Shown here: in pieces, positions 1 through 8,196 of the stretch
Layout: every line of letters starts with the position of its first letter
Position numbering within the stretch: position 1 is the first letter of the stretch
Source: Bradyrhizobium zhanjiangense
GTDB taxonomy: Bacteria > Pseudomonadota > Alphaproteobacteria > Rhizobiales > Xanthobacteraceae
Direction: 5' to 3'
Assembly: GCF_004114935.1 (NCBI RefSeq)
Contig: NZ_CP022221.1
Coordinates: 8,391,001 to 8,455,000, forward strand
DNA length: 64,000 nt
Program-made: the position numbers and the translations under genes
The notes under the pieces: model-generated
Told to the model about the DNA's origin: nothing
The model's database searches: none
Seen by the model: the letters and a program-made list of their open reading frames with translations, nothing else

Positions 1-145
1 ACTGAAGACCGAATGACTTGATCTGCGCTTCGTCGAGCCTGTACGTTCCAGTGGTAAAGCGTTGTCCGACGTGAAGATCGTCAAGATACAATTGATCTGA
101 TTGGGCTGTAATTGCGACTTCGTCGCTCATTTGAATCCCAGTCAT
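1..145 (-). CDS. MaoC-like dehydratase, N-terminal part (cut by window edge)
   Basis: The minus strand starts with ATG at 145 behind a strong AGGAGG site and stays open to base 1, giving about 48 residues. After a short leader they read YLDDLHVGQRFTTGTYRLDE, which resembles the opening of MaoC-type (R)-enoyl-CoA hydratases, where 'DL.VGQ.F..G...' precedes the hot-dog fold. A second ATG at 130 (MSDE) is possible, but the ribosome site favours 145. The catalytic Asp/His motif would lie outside the window. It faces away from the SRPBCC gene's upstream neighbours but shares their strand. Family assignment rests on the N-terminus alone. Confidence 0.6.
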   Translation of the reverse strand, partial: MTGIQMSDEVAITAQSDQLYLDDLHVGQRFTTGTYRLDEAQIKSFGLQ

Positions 146-211
146 ATCTTCCTCCTCAGGCTGAACTTGGTGAAAGCGAGTTCCGGCTGGCTTCGCTCGC
201 TATTCCACTCC

Positions 212-697
212 TCAGGCGGCGATGCTGGAATAACTTGCGCCCTCACGCTCAGCTTTGCCGTTCCGGGCTTCGATGGCCTTGACGGAGTTTTCAAACGCCT
301 TGTCCAGAACCCGCCTGCCGATCGTCCCGAGCACGAAGCCGAGCAGCCGCCCCGTCAGGTTCTTGCCGTCGCGTGTGACGACCACATCGATGTCTGTCGT
401 GCCGTCGGGCCGACGCGCGAAGGTGTAGATGTGACCCGACGCACCACCCCAGACGTTGGAGTCGGTCGTCGTGAGGACGACGCGGGCAGGATCGGACCAG
501 TCGTAGTGCAGGCGCTCCCAGATCCCGCCCGAGCCTTCAGTGACGTCGGCATGCGAGCCGCTCCGATGATGCACCTTGAGATACGCATCGCTGCTGTTGC
601 CAAAGACCTTCGAGCGGCCGGGCCCGAAATCGGTCAGGCCGGCGACGTACTGCTCGGGCGTCGCCGTGGTCCTGCGATGAAGATGGATGGTGGACAT
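212..697 (-). CDS. SRPBCC (START/polyketide cyclase-like) family protein
   Basis: 161-residue cytoplasmic protein. The start at 697 is chosen because AGGGAG lies 7 bases upstream and the protein then begins MSTIHLHRRTTATPEQYVAG, a normal first strand and helix of the SRPBCC ligand-binding fold. The middle holds the expected pattern of strands (IWERLHYDW, VVLTTTDSNVWGG, HIYTFARRPDG) and the end carries a long C-terminal helix (RRVLDKAFENSVKAIEA). Such proteins bind hydrophobic small molecules; no substrate can be inferred. It is followed closely in the transcript direction by the MaoC gene, and preceded by a small secreted protein gene 55 bp away, so the group could be co-transcribed. Confidence 0.75.
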   Translation of the reverse strand: MSTIHLHRRTTATPEQYVAGLTDFGPGRSKVFGNSSDAYLKVHHRSGSHADVTEGSGGIWERLHYDWSDPARVVLTTTDSNVWGGASGHIYTFARRPDGTTDIDVVVTRDGKNLTGRLLGFVLGTIGRRVLDKAFENSVKAIEARNGKAEREGASYSSIAA

Positions 698-752
698 GTG
701 CAGTCTCCCTGGCTGCGTTCCGCTTAGCGAGCGCAACCGTTCAAGTCGAAGT

Positions 753-1079
753 TCAGTTCGAGGCTGTGCTCGGTTTGCGAACCAGCACGCTGTCACCTTC
801 CCGGCTGATCTCGATCACGCCCGCTGGCTGCGGTGTCGAGAGAAGCAGGCGCTGACCAGGTGTGAGAAGAGATACGACGCGGAACGGTGTTCCTGTCTCG
901 CCCTGCGCCAGGGTGGCGACCACGCGAAATCCATCGCGCTCGACAGTGTAGTAGGCGACCCCCGATATCCCGCCGAGGTCGATGCTCTTGGCCTCAATTG
1001 GACGCAGCCCCTCTGCGTGGGCGGCCGTCAGGGAAGCGATACCGAATACAGTGGCGAATAGCGTGTTGCGGATTGACAT
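753..1079 (-). CDS. small secreted protein of unknown function
   Basis: 108 residues from an ATG at 1079 preceded by AGGAG. The N-terminus is a clear Sec signal peptide (MSIRNTLFATVFGIASLTAAHA) with a likely cleavage after AHA. The mature part is about 85 residues, rich in beta-strand patterns (GGISGVAYYTVERDGFRVVA, GVIEISREGDSVLV). The type is common in Bradyrhizobium as an uncharacterised exported protein. No catalytic motif is visible. It lies 55 bp upstream of the SRPBCC gene on the same strand. Confidence 0.7.
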   Translation of the reverse strand: MSIRNTLFATVFGIASLTAAHAEGLRPIEAKSIDLGGISGVAYYTVERDGFRVVATLAQGETGTPFRVVSLLTPGQRLLLSTPQPAGVIEISREGDSVLVRKPSTASN

Positions 1080-1126
1080 GACGATTTCTCCTAATGATTG
1101 ACGATCGAGCATCGCGAAGTCGTTGA

Positions 1127-1300
1127 TCACGACAACGGTTCGCCGCCCCGATGAATCCAGGTTCCGTTAGTGACGTTGTCGGGCTGCTTGTCGATCGAGT
1201 TGGCCGGCGGGAAGACGCTGTCGTAGATCGCGCGGGCTTCTCGTATCAGCCGGAGCCGTTCGCGCTCGGCCTTCGGGATAAATTGGATGACTTCACCCAT
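1127..1300 (-). CDS. 57-residue conserved small protein
   Basis: Short gene with ATG at 1300 behind CTGGAGG. It begins MGEVIQFIPKAERERLRLIR and continues EARAIYDSVFPPA, a basic amphipathic helix followed by a proline break. I recognise this as a small cytoplasmic protein that recurs in Bradyrhizobium genomes with no known role. The stop at 1127 lies 48 bp before the next gene on the same strand, so it may lead the transcript that runs through the secreted and SRPBCC proteins. Confidence 0.65.
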   Translation of the reverse strand: MGEVIQFIPKAERERLRLIREARAIYDSVFPPANSIDKQPDNVTNGTWIHRGGEPLS

Positions 1301-1442
1301 GTTTGCCTCCAGTTCGTAACGCCGTTTTCCGGCGGGTCATGACTGGGAGGTGGGGCAAAAGGCCTGGGTCAACAGGCCGGGAAATCGGGAGTCATCCTTC
1401 CAGATTTTGGAAGCCCGACAGCGGAGCTCGCACCGTCAGGGT

Positions 1443-2339
1443 CTACTCCGCGAAGACTCGCTTCAGCCGCGGTGCTGCAAAGTCCAGGAACGCTCTTACT
1501 TTGATCGGCAGAAACCGGTTGGCCGTATAGACGAGATTAACCGGCATTGACGGTGGCTGGAATTCATCCAGCACGGTCGTCAATGCTCCCGCTTCCGGAC
1601 CGGCCTCGAGTTGGTAAGCAAAGGCGATGGAAATTCCCACGCCTGCGCGGGCTGCCGTACAAGCCGCTTCCGCGCTGCCGACGGTGAGCCGCGTATGCAC
1701 CGGCGCTGCGATGGTCGCCTTGCCTTTGACGAATGTCCAGACGTCGGGGGGCGCGAAGCCGGGATAGCTGATGCAATCATGCCCGGCCAGATCTTCCGGT
1801 GTGCGCGGCGTTCCGCGAGCCGCCAGATAAGCGGGACTGGCGCACACCACCCGGCGCGTCCTGCCAAGCCGTAGCGCGACCAGGCTCGAATCCGGCAACT
1901 CGCCGATGCGCACCGCGACATCGATTTGCTCCTGGGCCAGGCTCAGCTTCTGATCGGTGGGGATCATCTTGACCTTGATGTCCGGATAGGACTTGAGGAA
2001 GTCCGCGATGATCGGCATCAGGATGATGCGCCCAAGGCCCAGTGGGGTCGTCACCGCCAGCTCGCCTGTCGGCGTGGTATACTCGCCGGAGGCGGTACGC
2101 TCCGCCTCGAGCACATCGGTGAGGATGCGCTTGCAAGCCGCAACGTAGGACGTGCCCGCATCCGTCAGCACCAGCTGCCGGCTCGATCGGTTGAAGAGCT
2201 TCGTCCGCAGGTGAGCCTCGAGCTCGGATACGTTGCGACTGACTGTTGTGAGCGGCGTTTTCAATTGCCGCGCCGCCGCGGACAAGCTGCCCTGCTCGAC
2301 CACGGTCAGAAAGGTCGACATCGCTTCCAGGCGATCCAT
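1443..2339 (-). CDS. LysR-family transcriptional regulator
   Basis: 298 residues from ATG 2339 (AAGGGG upstream; an in-frame ATG at 2354 is an alternative). Residues 1-60 form the LysR winged helix-turn-helix (MDRLEAMSTFLTVVEQGSLS, then AAARQLKTPLTTVSRNVSEL, and LFNRSSRQLVLTDAG). Residues 90-295 form the substrate-binding fold (VTTPLGLGRIILMPIIADFL, DVAVRIGELPDSSLV, GVGISIAFAYQLE). Members bind an inducer and control a neighbouring divergent gene; here the divergent neighbour is a 46-residue ORF at 2568 and, beyond it, DUF1127 and TauE/SafE genes. The target is unknown. Confidence 0.92.
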   Translation of the reverse strand: MDRLEAMSTFLTVVEQGSLSAAARQLKTPLTTVSRNVSELEAHLRTKLFNRSSRQLVLTDAGTSYVAACKRILTDVLEAERTASGEYTTPTGELAVTTPLGLGRIILMPIIADFLKSYPDIKVKMIPTDQKLSLAQEQIDVAVRIGELPDSSLVALRLGRTRRVVCASPAYLAARGTPRTPEDLAGHDCISYPGFAPPDVWTFVKGKATIAAPVHTRLTVGSAEAACTAARAGVGISIAFAYQLEAGPEAGALTTVLDEFQPPSMPVNLVYTANRFLPIKVRAFLDFAAPRLKRVFAE

Positions 2340-2567
2340 CGAATCCCCTTCCATAATTCGGGAGGATACCTTCCGATTTTGCCATATCGCCCCGGACTTC
2401 GGAAGACGACATCGCTTGGGAGGACCGGTTTGCCCATATCGAGCGAACCTTCCGCTGCCTGGAAGGACCCTTTCCGCGTACGGCCCTTTCTCAGGCGGGC
2501 TCTCCAATCGATCTCCTTGGATGATGGCGTGAGAAACGCCGTCCTCAACACTGACAAGGAGAGTTCA

Positions 2568-2708
2568 ATGACAAGGCATCTCGAATCCTATCGTTACGAA
2601 ATCCAGTACAGCGACGACGCCGACTTCGTCACGTATCAGCGCAAGTCGAGCGATGGTGTGTGGCAGACGGTTTCGGCGTGGATGATTCCAAATTCGGCGG
2701 ATGACTGA
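2568..2708 (+). CDS. 46-residue small protein
   Basis: ATG at 2568 with AAGGAG nine bases upstream. The sequence MTRHLESYRYEIQYSDDADF, then VTYQRKSSDGVWQTVSAW, is acidic/aromatic and ends at 2708. It resembles small proteins seen next to regulators in rhizobia but I cannot assign a family. Divergent from the LysR gene, so it is a candidate target of that regulator. Confidence 0.5.
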   Translation: MTRHLESYRYEIQYSDDADFVTYQRKSSDGVWQTVSAWMIPNSADD

Positions 2709-2926
2709 GTGTCGGCTGGCCATTGCGCGGCCCGCCGGACTTTCGTGTCGGCCGGCTTCGACAATCCGACCTGAACCGAGAATTGTATCGGATCAATCTG
2801 CTCATCCGAGAAGCTCATATCGAGAGGCCGGCGTTCAGAGTCATTTCACGAGCAACTACCAGCGCCAGCCATGAATGTCCGCTCCTCGGAGCATTGAAAT
2901 CCCACCTCGGAGCATTGGAGACCAAA

Positions 2927-3832
2927 ATGCTTGCGATAGTCTCGACGATCGTCCTGCCTGCTGCCATCAAGGGGTCCGGGATCGCGTCTCGGCTGCTTGC
3001 CGGCGCTTGCGAGAGATTCGCGGGCTATCTCGGCCGGCGGACCGCCATTGCCTGCCTTCACAATCTCGACGACCGCGCTCTGCGGGACATCGGCATCCGC
3101 CGTTTTCAGATCGAGGCGGCCGTCGACGGTCTCATCACATTCCCTGCTCAAGCGGACGAAGAGATGGTGACCCCCGCGGCGGTAGCGATTTCACGCGCGG
3201 GCCAACCTTGGAGTCGGCGCCATGGAGCTGACCGTCGCCACGATAGTGGTCACCTTTGCCGGCGTATTCCTCATCTGTTTCATGAAGGGCGCGTTTGGAG
3301 GCGGATTCTCAATTGTGGGCATTCCGCTATTGTCGCTCGTGATGGATCCGGTCACCGCCGGCGGGCTTCTCGCGCCATTGTTCATCGCGATGGACTTGTT
3401 CGCCCTACGCTACTGGAAGCCTTCGACATGGTCGAAGCCAGATCTTCTACTGCTGTTACCGGGTCTCGTGACCGGGATCGGACTGGGCTATCTGCTGTTC
3501 CGTTTCCTCGACCACCGCGCCATCGCGATCGCGATGGCCGCGACCACGTTGATCTTCGTGGCACTGTGGCTTGCTGCAGGCGCGGAGGTGACGGCAAGTC
3601 CACGCTCAACACCGAAGGCGATCACCGCCGGCCTCGCCTCGGGCGTGACGACCATGGTCGCGCACTCGGGCGGACCACCGCTTGCAATGTACCTGCTGCC
3701 GCTCGGCCTCAGCAAGGAGGTCTACGCGGGCACGACCAGCCTGTTCTTCACCGTCGGCAACGCGACCAAGGCCGTGCCCTGGCTCCTGCTGGTCAAGCCG
3801 ACAGGAGACGTCTGGACATTGATGGCGCTTAG
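2927..3832 (+). CDS. DUF1127 protein with an abnormally long open frame
   Basis: ATG at 2927 follows a GGAG. Residues 25-68 contain the DUF1127 signature (LGRRTAIACLHNLDDRALRD, then IGIRRFQIEAAVDGL), a small helical domain usually found in proteins of 50-100 residues. The frame does not stop where the family ends but stays open to 3832, through the TauE/SafE gene that starts at 3222 in another frame. The later part is arginine-rich and looks like an out-of-frame reading of TauE. I think the true gene ends near the TauE start, perhaps after a frameshift. A 13-bp direct repeat (CCTCGGAGCATTG, at 2884 and 2905) lies just upstream. Confidence 0.5.
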   Translation: MLAIVSTIVLPAAIKGSGIASRLLAGACERFAGYLGRRTAIACLHNLDDRALRDIGIRRFQIEAAVDGLITFPAQADEEMVTPAAVAISRAGQPWSRRHGADRRHDSGHLCRRIPHLFHEGRVWRRILNCGHSAIVARDGSGHRRRASRAIVHRDGLVRPTLLEAFDMVEARSSTAVTGSRDRDRTGLSAVPFPRPPRHRDRDGRDHVDLRGTVACCRRGGDGKSTLNTEGDHRRPRLGRDDHGRALGRTTACNVPAAARPQQGGLRGHDQPVLHRRQRDQGRALAPAGQADRRRLDIDGA

Positions 3833-3980
3833 CGTGCTCGCCATTCCTGCTGGCGTGTGGGCGGGTTGGCGGCTTCACGGAAGTTTGGACCAACGCCAGA
3901 TCTATCGGGTCTGCTACGGATTGCTGGTCGTGACGGCGCTGAAACTGCTGTGGGACGGGATCTCCGGCTATCTCGTATGA
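3222..3980 (+). CDS. TauE/SafE family membrane anion exporter
   Basis: 252 residues starting MELTVATIVVTFAGVFLICF, with about eight predicted membrane helices and the two internally repeated TauE halves: FMKGAFGGGFSIVGIPLLSL in the first and VTTMVAHSGGPPLAMYLLPL in the second. The family exports small organic or sulfur anions such as sulfite or sulfoacetate through the inner membrane; the substrate here is unknown. It follows the DUF1127 frame without a gap. Length and ends look complete. A decayed relative of the same family lies at 39.2-40.0 kb. Confidence 0.9.
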   Translation: MELTVATIVVTFAGVFLICFMKGAFGGGFSIVGIPLLSLVMDPVTAGGLLAPLFIAMDLFALRYWKPSTWSKPDLLLLLPGLVTGIGLGYLLFRFLDHRAIAIAMAATTLIFVALWLAAGAEVTASPRSTPKAITAGLASGVTTMVAHSGGPPLAMYLLPLGLSKEVYAGTTSLFFTVGNATKAVPWLLLVKPTGDVWTLMALSVLAIPAGVWAGWRLHGSLDQRQIYRVCYGLLVVTALKLLWDGISGYLV

Positions 3981-4105
3981 GCCGATTGTTGGCGATGTGT
4001 GAGACTCGCAAACCCTAACAGCCCCTAACAACCGATAACGAGCAAATTGCGCCGCTCTTCCCTAGCTAGTGTCGTACCGATGATGAACGCGGTCCGGAGC
4101 GCCGC

Positions 4106-4666
4106 ATGCAGATTCAATCAGAGCAGCCGGCCACAGGCCGCTATGAACGGTGGCCGCATCGCGGCGCTTGGGAGCGGGACTGTCCAGGACAGCTCCTGCT
4201 ATCTTCGGCGGACCGGAACTGGTCCGGCCTGTCGGCAGAATTGTGCACGGCTAGAAAAGGGGTGATTCCTTGGAGGACCCCACGTGCCGACATCAGGATC
4301 TGCGTCGCTACCCGTAGCAGCCAGACGGTGGTCACCCGGCAAGCGCCAGGCATCGAAAGTCAGATAGTCGCCGGGCACGGTACTGTCTGGCTCTCTCCTC
4401 CTGGTTTGCGGACCGGTTTGGTCGATTTCGATCAGAATCTGCCGGAATTCCTGCACATCCATCTTCCAGTCAACCACTTCTCATCGAGCAATTCCGACAC
4501 CGAGACCGACAAATCCGCAGGTGGCGATCGGTCCCTGGTGGACATCGCGCTTTCGCTCAGCTTTTCCAGCCAGGCCAATTTTACGCGGGCCTTCAAGCAG
4601 GCGACGGGCCAGGCGCCCGGTCGTTATCGTCAAGCGGCCGCACGCATCCACTCGCAGTCGCTCTGA
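4106..4666 (+). pseudogene. AraC-family regulator with internal deletion
   Basis: The open frame (186 residues) starts with an AraC cupin-like sensor region (CPGQLLLSSADRNWSGLSAE, then GHGTVWLSPPGLR) and ends with the second helix-turn-helix of an AraC domain (VDIALSLSFSSQANFTRAFK, then QATGQAPGRYRQ). The rest of the sensor and the whole first helix-turn-helix are missing between residues ~130 and ~142. AraC regulators need both HTH motifs and are usually ~280-300 residues, so this is an internally deleted gene that kept its frame. It could only act as a defective product. Confidence 0.7.
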
Positions 4667-4821
4667 GGAATCTCCGGCAATCGCTTCCGGCTCCGGCTTG
4701 AAATTGCATTTCACGCTTTGGCGGTCAGCAATAAAGGACAAGCCGGCAGCACGCGATGCAAAGCCCGCGGGCTGTCCCACGACTATCTTCGCCGTGGTAA
4801 GCCACTGAGAGACCGCTTGCC

Positions 4822-5223
4822 ATGCCGATACGTCAGTACTTCGTGTGGGTGGGAAGCGTCCTGCTCCTGTCGCTGTTTGCGGCCGATTGGTTGCTTCCAG
4901 CGCCCCCTGCTCATTCGCATTCCACGATCGCTCCGAGCGAACGGGCCAATCTGCGCATTCGTTCGGACCAAAAATGGCCAGAACGGGTCGTATTCGACAC
5001 CGCTCATGCGCCAGTGACGCGCACCGCTGAGTCTGGCCCTGCGCCGGACCTTGTCCACGAAGACTATGCCCAGGCCGCGCGGCGCAGCCCACTCGATGCG
5101 TTCGCGGCGGTGGAAGAGGCTCCGGCTGCCGCTCCGACAGCAAGAAATGAAAATGCATCGGCAACCCCGGCCAAGCCGCGGCAGTCCAGAACCCGTATGA
5201 CGAGTGCAGTCAAAACCCATTGA
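4822..5223 (+). CDS. membrane-anchored hypothetical protein
   Basis: 133 residues. Residues 6-27 form one hydrophobic segment (YFVWVGSVLLLSLFAADWLL) acting as signal anchor. The remainder is a low-complexity, Ala/Pro/Thr-rich periplasmic tail (AAVEEAPAAAPTARNENASA) ending in a basic stretch. No domain recognised. Such short anchored tails occur widely in Bradyrhizobium. It is followed 12 bp later by another small gene in the same direction. Confidence 0.55.
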   Translation: MPIRQYFVWVGSVLLLSLFAADWLLPAPPAHSHSTIAPSERANLRIRSDQKWPERVVFDTAHAPVTRTAESGPAPDLVHEDYAQAARRSPLDAFAAVEEAPAAAPTARNENASATPAKPRQSRTRMTSAVKTH

Positions 5224-5235
5224 TCGGGGACCGAC

Positions 5236-5466
5236 ATGAAAGACGTTCTGTGCCTCGCCGTGTTCGCCGGCAAGATCCTGTGCCTCATGGTGTTCGTGAC
5301 GGTTCTGAAACCGGACGTCATCGGCGTCGTCGAGACGTCGGCGACTCCCATCAACTGCGGGATGGAGCGCTCAGGACTGCAGGAATGCGTTTCGAACGCA
5401 TTTGCAACAGCTTCGCTGGCCGACGCGAAGTCATGCATCGCACATAGAAACTCCGCTCACTGCTGA
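5236..5466 (+). CDS. small hypothetical protein with N-terminal membrane segment
   Basis: 76 residues from ATG 5236 (GGGGA upstream). It has an N-terminal hydrophobic stretch (VLCLAVFAGKILCLMVFVTV) and several cysteines in the exported part (INCGMERSGLQEC, SCIAHRNSAHC), which may form disulfides. Function unknown. It lies 29 bp before the FUSC transporter gene and could be part of that transcript. Confidence 0.5.
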   Translation: MKDVLCLAVFAGKILCLMVFVTVLKPDVIGVVETSATPINCGMERSGLQECVSNAFATASLADAKSCIAHRNSAHC

Positions 5467-5495
5467 CGCAACGGTCCTCCGACGCCGCAATCGCC

Positions 5496-7550
5496 ATGAC
5501 CCAAGCTGCATCATTCCGGTATCGACATGCCGCCCTCATCTTCGCGCTGCGGACGTTTGCGGCGGCGATGCTGGCGTTCTCGATCGCGCTGCTGCTGGAC
5601 ATGCCGCGTCCCTACTGGGCCATGGCGTCGGTCTACATCACCTCGAACCTGTTCACGGGCGCGACCAACTCCAAGGCGTTCTACCGCATTGTGGGCACGC
5701 TGATTGGCGGGGCAGGAACGATCGTGCTGATCCCGAACCTCGTCAATGCGCCGGAGTTGCTCAGCCTCTGCATCGCGCTGTGGGTCGGCGTCTTTCTATA
5801 TCTCTCGCTGATCGACGGCACGCCGCGCAGCTACGTCTTCATGCTGGCCGGCTACACCGTGGCGCTGCTCGGATTTCCCATCGTCTCGACGCCCCAGTCG
5901 GCCTTCGACATCGTGGTTTCCCGCGTGCAGGAGATCATGCTCGGAATCGTCTGCGCGAGCGTCGTCGCGATGCTCGTGCTGCCGCGCAGCGTGGCCTCCG
6001 CAGTCACCGCACAAACCGATGCATGGCTCGCCGGTGCGCGCCGGCTCGCCGCGGACGTCCTGACGGGCCGTGGCAGCGATCAGGAGCGTGATAGCGAACG
6101 CATGCGTCTTGCCGCTGCGGCCTCCGAAATCGACCAGTTCGGGCGCCATCTCGGCTATGAGGCGATCGCTTCTGCAAATATCGGGCGAGCGCTGCAGCGC
6201 CTCCGGCAGCATATGCTGTCGCTGCTGCCGCTGCTCGGATCGATCGAAGACCGCAAGCTGCCTCTCAGCTCGCATGAAGAGGCGGCTGCGCGGGTCGCCC
6301 GCATGTGCACAAGGATAGCGGCATGGCTCGAAGCGGGCGGGCGCGATGGACAGGAAGCGAGCGCGTTGCGCGCAGCACTTGATGAAGTACGACCAACGCT
6401 GAGCGTGGATGCTGACTGGATCGAGATCACGATTTTTGGTCTCGTTGCGCGGCTCCGCAACCTTATCGACGTTATGCAGGATTGCCAGCTTCTGCGCGAG
6501 GCCATCTCCGAGGGGCGCAATCCCGAATCGCTTCCTCTCGTCTTCTCTGATGGCGCCGCGGCTGTTGCCGTCCCGCATCGCGACTACTGGTCTGCGCTCC
6601 TGGCGGCCGGGTCCGTGGCCCTTGCGGTGCTGTCCTGCAGTTGCTTCTCCATTGCAACCGGCTGGTCGGACGGGGTTGCCGCACCGCTTTTCGCAGCTGT
6701 CGTCGGCAGCTTTCTGGCGGGCGTGGACGATCCGCTTCCGGCGTTCCGCAATTTCTACGGACTTTTCCTCGTCGTTATCGCCGTGCATGGCATCTACCTG
6801 TTTGGTGTGTTGCCGCGGATTACGACTCTCGAGGTGCTCATTGTCGCATTGATGCCGATTTTCCTTCTATTCGGCTGGATGGCTGCCCGGGCCGCGACCG
6901 CGCGTATCGGCTCCATACTTGCCATCTACCTCTCGGTGCAACTAGCGTTGACCGAGACCTATTCGGCCGACTTTATCACCTATGCCAACTCCAGCATTGC
7001 GCTGATGCTGGGTGTGGCGCTGACCGGCGTGACCTGCGGCATCGTTCGCATGGTCAGAGCTGACTGGATCGCAAACCGATTGCTACGAAGCAATTGGACC
7101 ACGCTTGCATCAGTCGCCGAGCGCACGTCGGGCCAAGATCCCTTTGCGCTTGCCAGTCTCATGCAGCATCGCCTCGCCCTACTTGCTGCGCGCATCACCG
7201 CCGTTCCTGCCGATGCAAGGAGCGGCGCCGCCAACCTTCGCCAACTTCGGACGGCGCTCAACATTGTCGGCGTGAGGCGCGCGAGCTTGGGCCTGTCACG
7301 CGGCACAAGAGCTGCAGTCGAAGCGTTCTTCGCTCGTCTTGCCCCGATTTGCAGGACCCACACGGCAGGGCCGCTCCCCGATGACCTGGTGGGACAGCTC
7401 GACGGCACCATCGCATTGACGTTGCGGGAACCCACGAGCGAAGCCCGCGATCACGTGCTGGTCGGTCTCGCCGGCGTTCGTTCCGGGCTCTTTCCGGAGT
7501 CGCCGGCCTATCAACCGCAGCAAATCGAACCTGGGACGATCGCCGCATGA
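5496..7550 (+). CDS. FUSC-family inner-membrane transporter (AaeB-like)
   Basis: 684 residues. Two blocks of membrane helices, residues ~15-165 (AAAMLAFSIALLLDMPRPYW, then MASVYITSNLFTGATNSKAF) and ~365-520 (YWSALLAAGSVALAVLSCSC, then GWSDGVAAPLF), flank a long soluble middle part. This is the FUSC architecture of aromatic-acid exporters such as AaeB. Together with the HlyD-type protein encoded three genes downstream it would form the membrane part of an efflux pump for aromatic acids or similar compounds. The stop codon overlaps the next start (ATGA at 7547), so translation is probably coupled. No outer-membrane channel gene is nearby. Confidence 0.9.
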   Translation: MTQAASFRYRHAALIFALRTFAAAMLAFSIALLLDMPRPYWAMASVYITSNLFTGATNSKAFYRIVGTLIGGAGTIVLIPNLVNAPELLSLCIALWVGVFLYLSLIDGTPRSYVFMLAGYTVALLGFPIVSTPQSAFDIVVSRVQEIMLGIVCASVVAMLVLPRSVASAVTAQTDAWLAGARRLAADVLTGRGSDQERDSERMRLAAAASEIDQFGRHLGYEAIASANIGRALQRLRQHMLSLLPLLGSIEDRKLPLSSHEEAAARVARMCTRIAAWLEAGGRDGQEASALRAALDEVRPTLSVDADWIEITIFGLVARLRNLIDVMQDCQLLREAISEGRNPESLPLVFSDGAAAVAVPHRDYWSALLAAGSVALAVLSCSCFSIATGWSDGVAAPLFAAVVGSFLAGVDDPLPAFRNFYGLFLVVIAVHGIYLFGVLPRITTLEVLIVALMPIFLLFGWMAARAATARIGSILAIYLSVQLALTETYSADFITYANSSIALMLGVALTGVTCGIVRMVRADWIANRLLRSNWTTLASVAERTSGQDPFALASLMQHRLALLAARITAVPADARSGAANLRQLRTALNIVGVRRASLGLSRGTRAAVEAFFARLAPICRTHTAGPLPDDLVGQLDGTIALTLREPTSEARDHVLVGLAGVRSGLFPESPAYQPQQIEPGTIAA

Positions 7551-7756
7551 AATACCAACTTGACCTATTCGGCGTGCTCGTTCCGACGCTCCTGCTCTGG
7601 AGCGTGGTTGCCTACGTGCTCGCGCGCCTCGTCAGCAAGCTGATTGCTCGTATCGGCCTCTATCGATGGATCTGGCATCCCGCACTATTCGATTTCGCGC
7701 TTTTCATCTGCCTGGTCACCGGCCTGATCTTCGGCTCCACGGAGGTATTCTCATGA
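7547..7756 (+). CDS. DUF1656 protein (AaeX-like)
   Basis: 69 residues with two hydrophobic helices (LVPTLLLWSVVAYVLARLVS and ALFDFALFICLVTGLIFGS). DUF1656 proteins are small partners always found with FUSC and HlyD genes in aaeXAB-type operons; their exact role is unclear. Its first four bases overlap the FUSC stop and its stop overlaps the DUF983 start, so all are translated from one message. Confidence 0.88.
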   Translation: MKYQLDLFGVLVPTLLLWSVVAYVLARLVSKLIARIGLYRWIWHPALFDFALFICLVTGLIFGSTEVFS

Positions 7757-8196
7757 TAGCACCCGTTTCGCTTCAGAAAGCCTTATGGCGCGGGTTCACG
7801 ATGAAGTGCCCGAACTGCGGTCAAGGCCGTCTGTTCGGCCGCTTTCTCAAGGTGGTCGGCAACTGCGACGTTTGCGGCGAAGATTACACGCCGCAGCGCG
7901 CAGACGACCTTCCAGCCTATCTTGTGATCGCTGTCGTTGGCCACTTGGTCGTCCCTGCGCTTCTTGCCGTCGAGATAGCCTATTCACCTCCCGCCTGGCT
8001 TCAATTGCTGATCTGGCTACCCGTCACCGGGCTTTCGGCGTTCTTTCTGCTGCAGCCCCTGAAGGGGACAATTGTTGGCCTGCAATGGCAGACCGGTATG
8101 CACGGCTTCGAGGCCGGCAGACGCCGCCGGGATGGAGAGGACCCCGATGGCGTCACGCCCCTTCCTCACCTCGCCTCCAAGGAGTTGGTGTCATGA
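7753..8196 (+). CDS. DUF983 zinc-ribbon membrane protein
   Basis: 147 residues from ATG 7753, overlapping the DUF1656 stop. The N-terminus carries two CxxC motifs (CPNCGQGRLFGRFLKVVGNC, then DVCGEDY) typical of the DUF983 zinc ribbon. Two membrane helices follow (LVIAVVGHLVVPALLAVEIA and LQLLIWLPVTGLSAFFLL). The family has no known function. Its place inside an efflux operon between the DUF1656 and HlyD genes, with start/stop overlaps on both sides, suggests a role in assembly or regulation of the pump. This is inference from position. Confidence 0.88.
   Translation: MIAPVSLQKALWRGFTMKCPNCGQGRLFGRFLKVVGNCDVCGEDYTPQRADDLPAYLVIAVVGHLVVPALLAVEIAYSPPAWLQLLIWLPVTGLSAFFLLQPLKGTIVGLQWQTGMHGFEAGRRRRDGEDPDGVTPLPHLASKELVS

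Noticed and set aside
4481..5164. Long minus-strand open frame opposite the AraC remnant and anchored protein
   Set aside because: Arg/Pro-rich sequence without family features or ribosome site; a high-GC antisense frame.
5796..6788. 330-codon minus-strand frame inside the FUSC gene
   Set aside because: Entirely antisense to a well-conserved membrane protein; His/Arg/Asp-rich composition typical of an antisense artefact.
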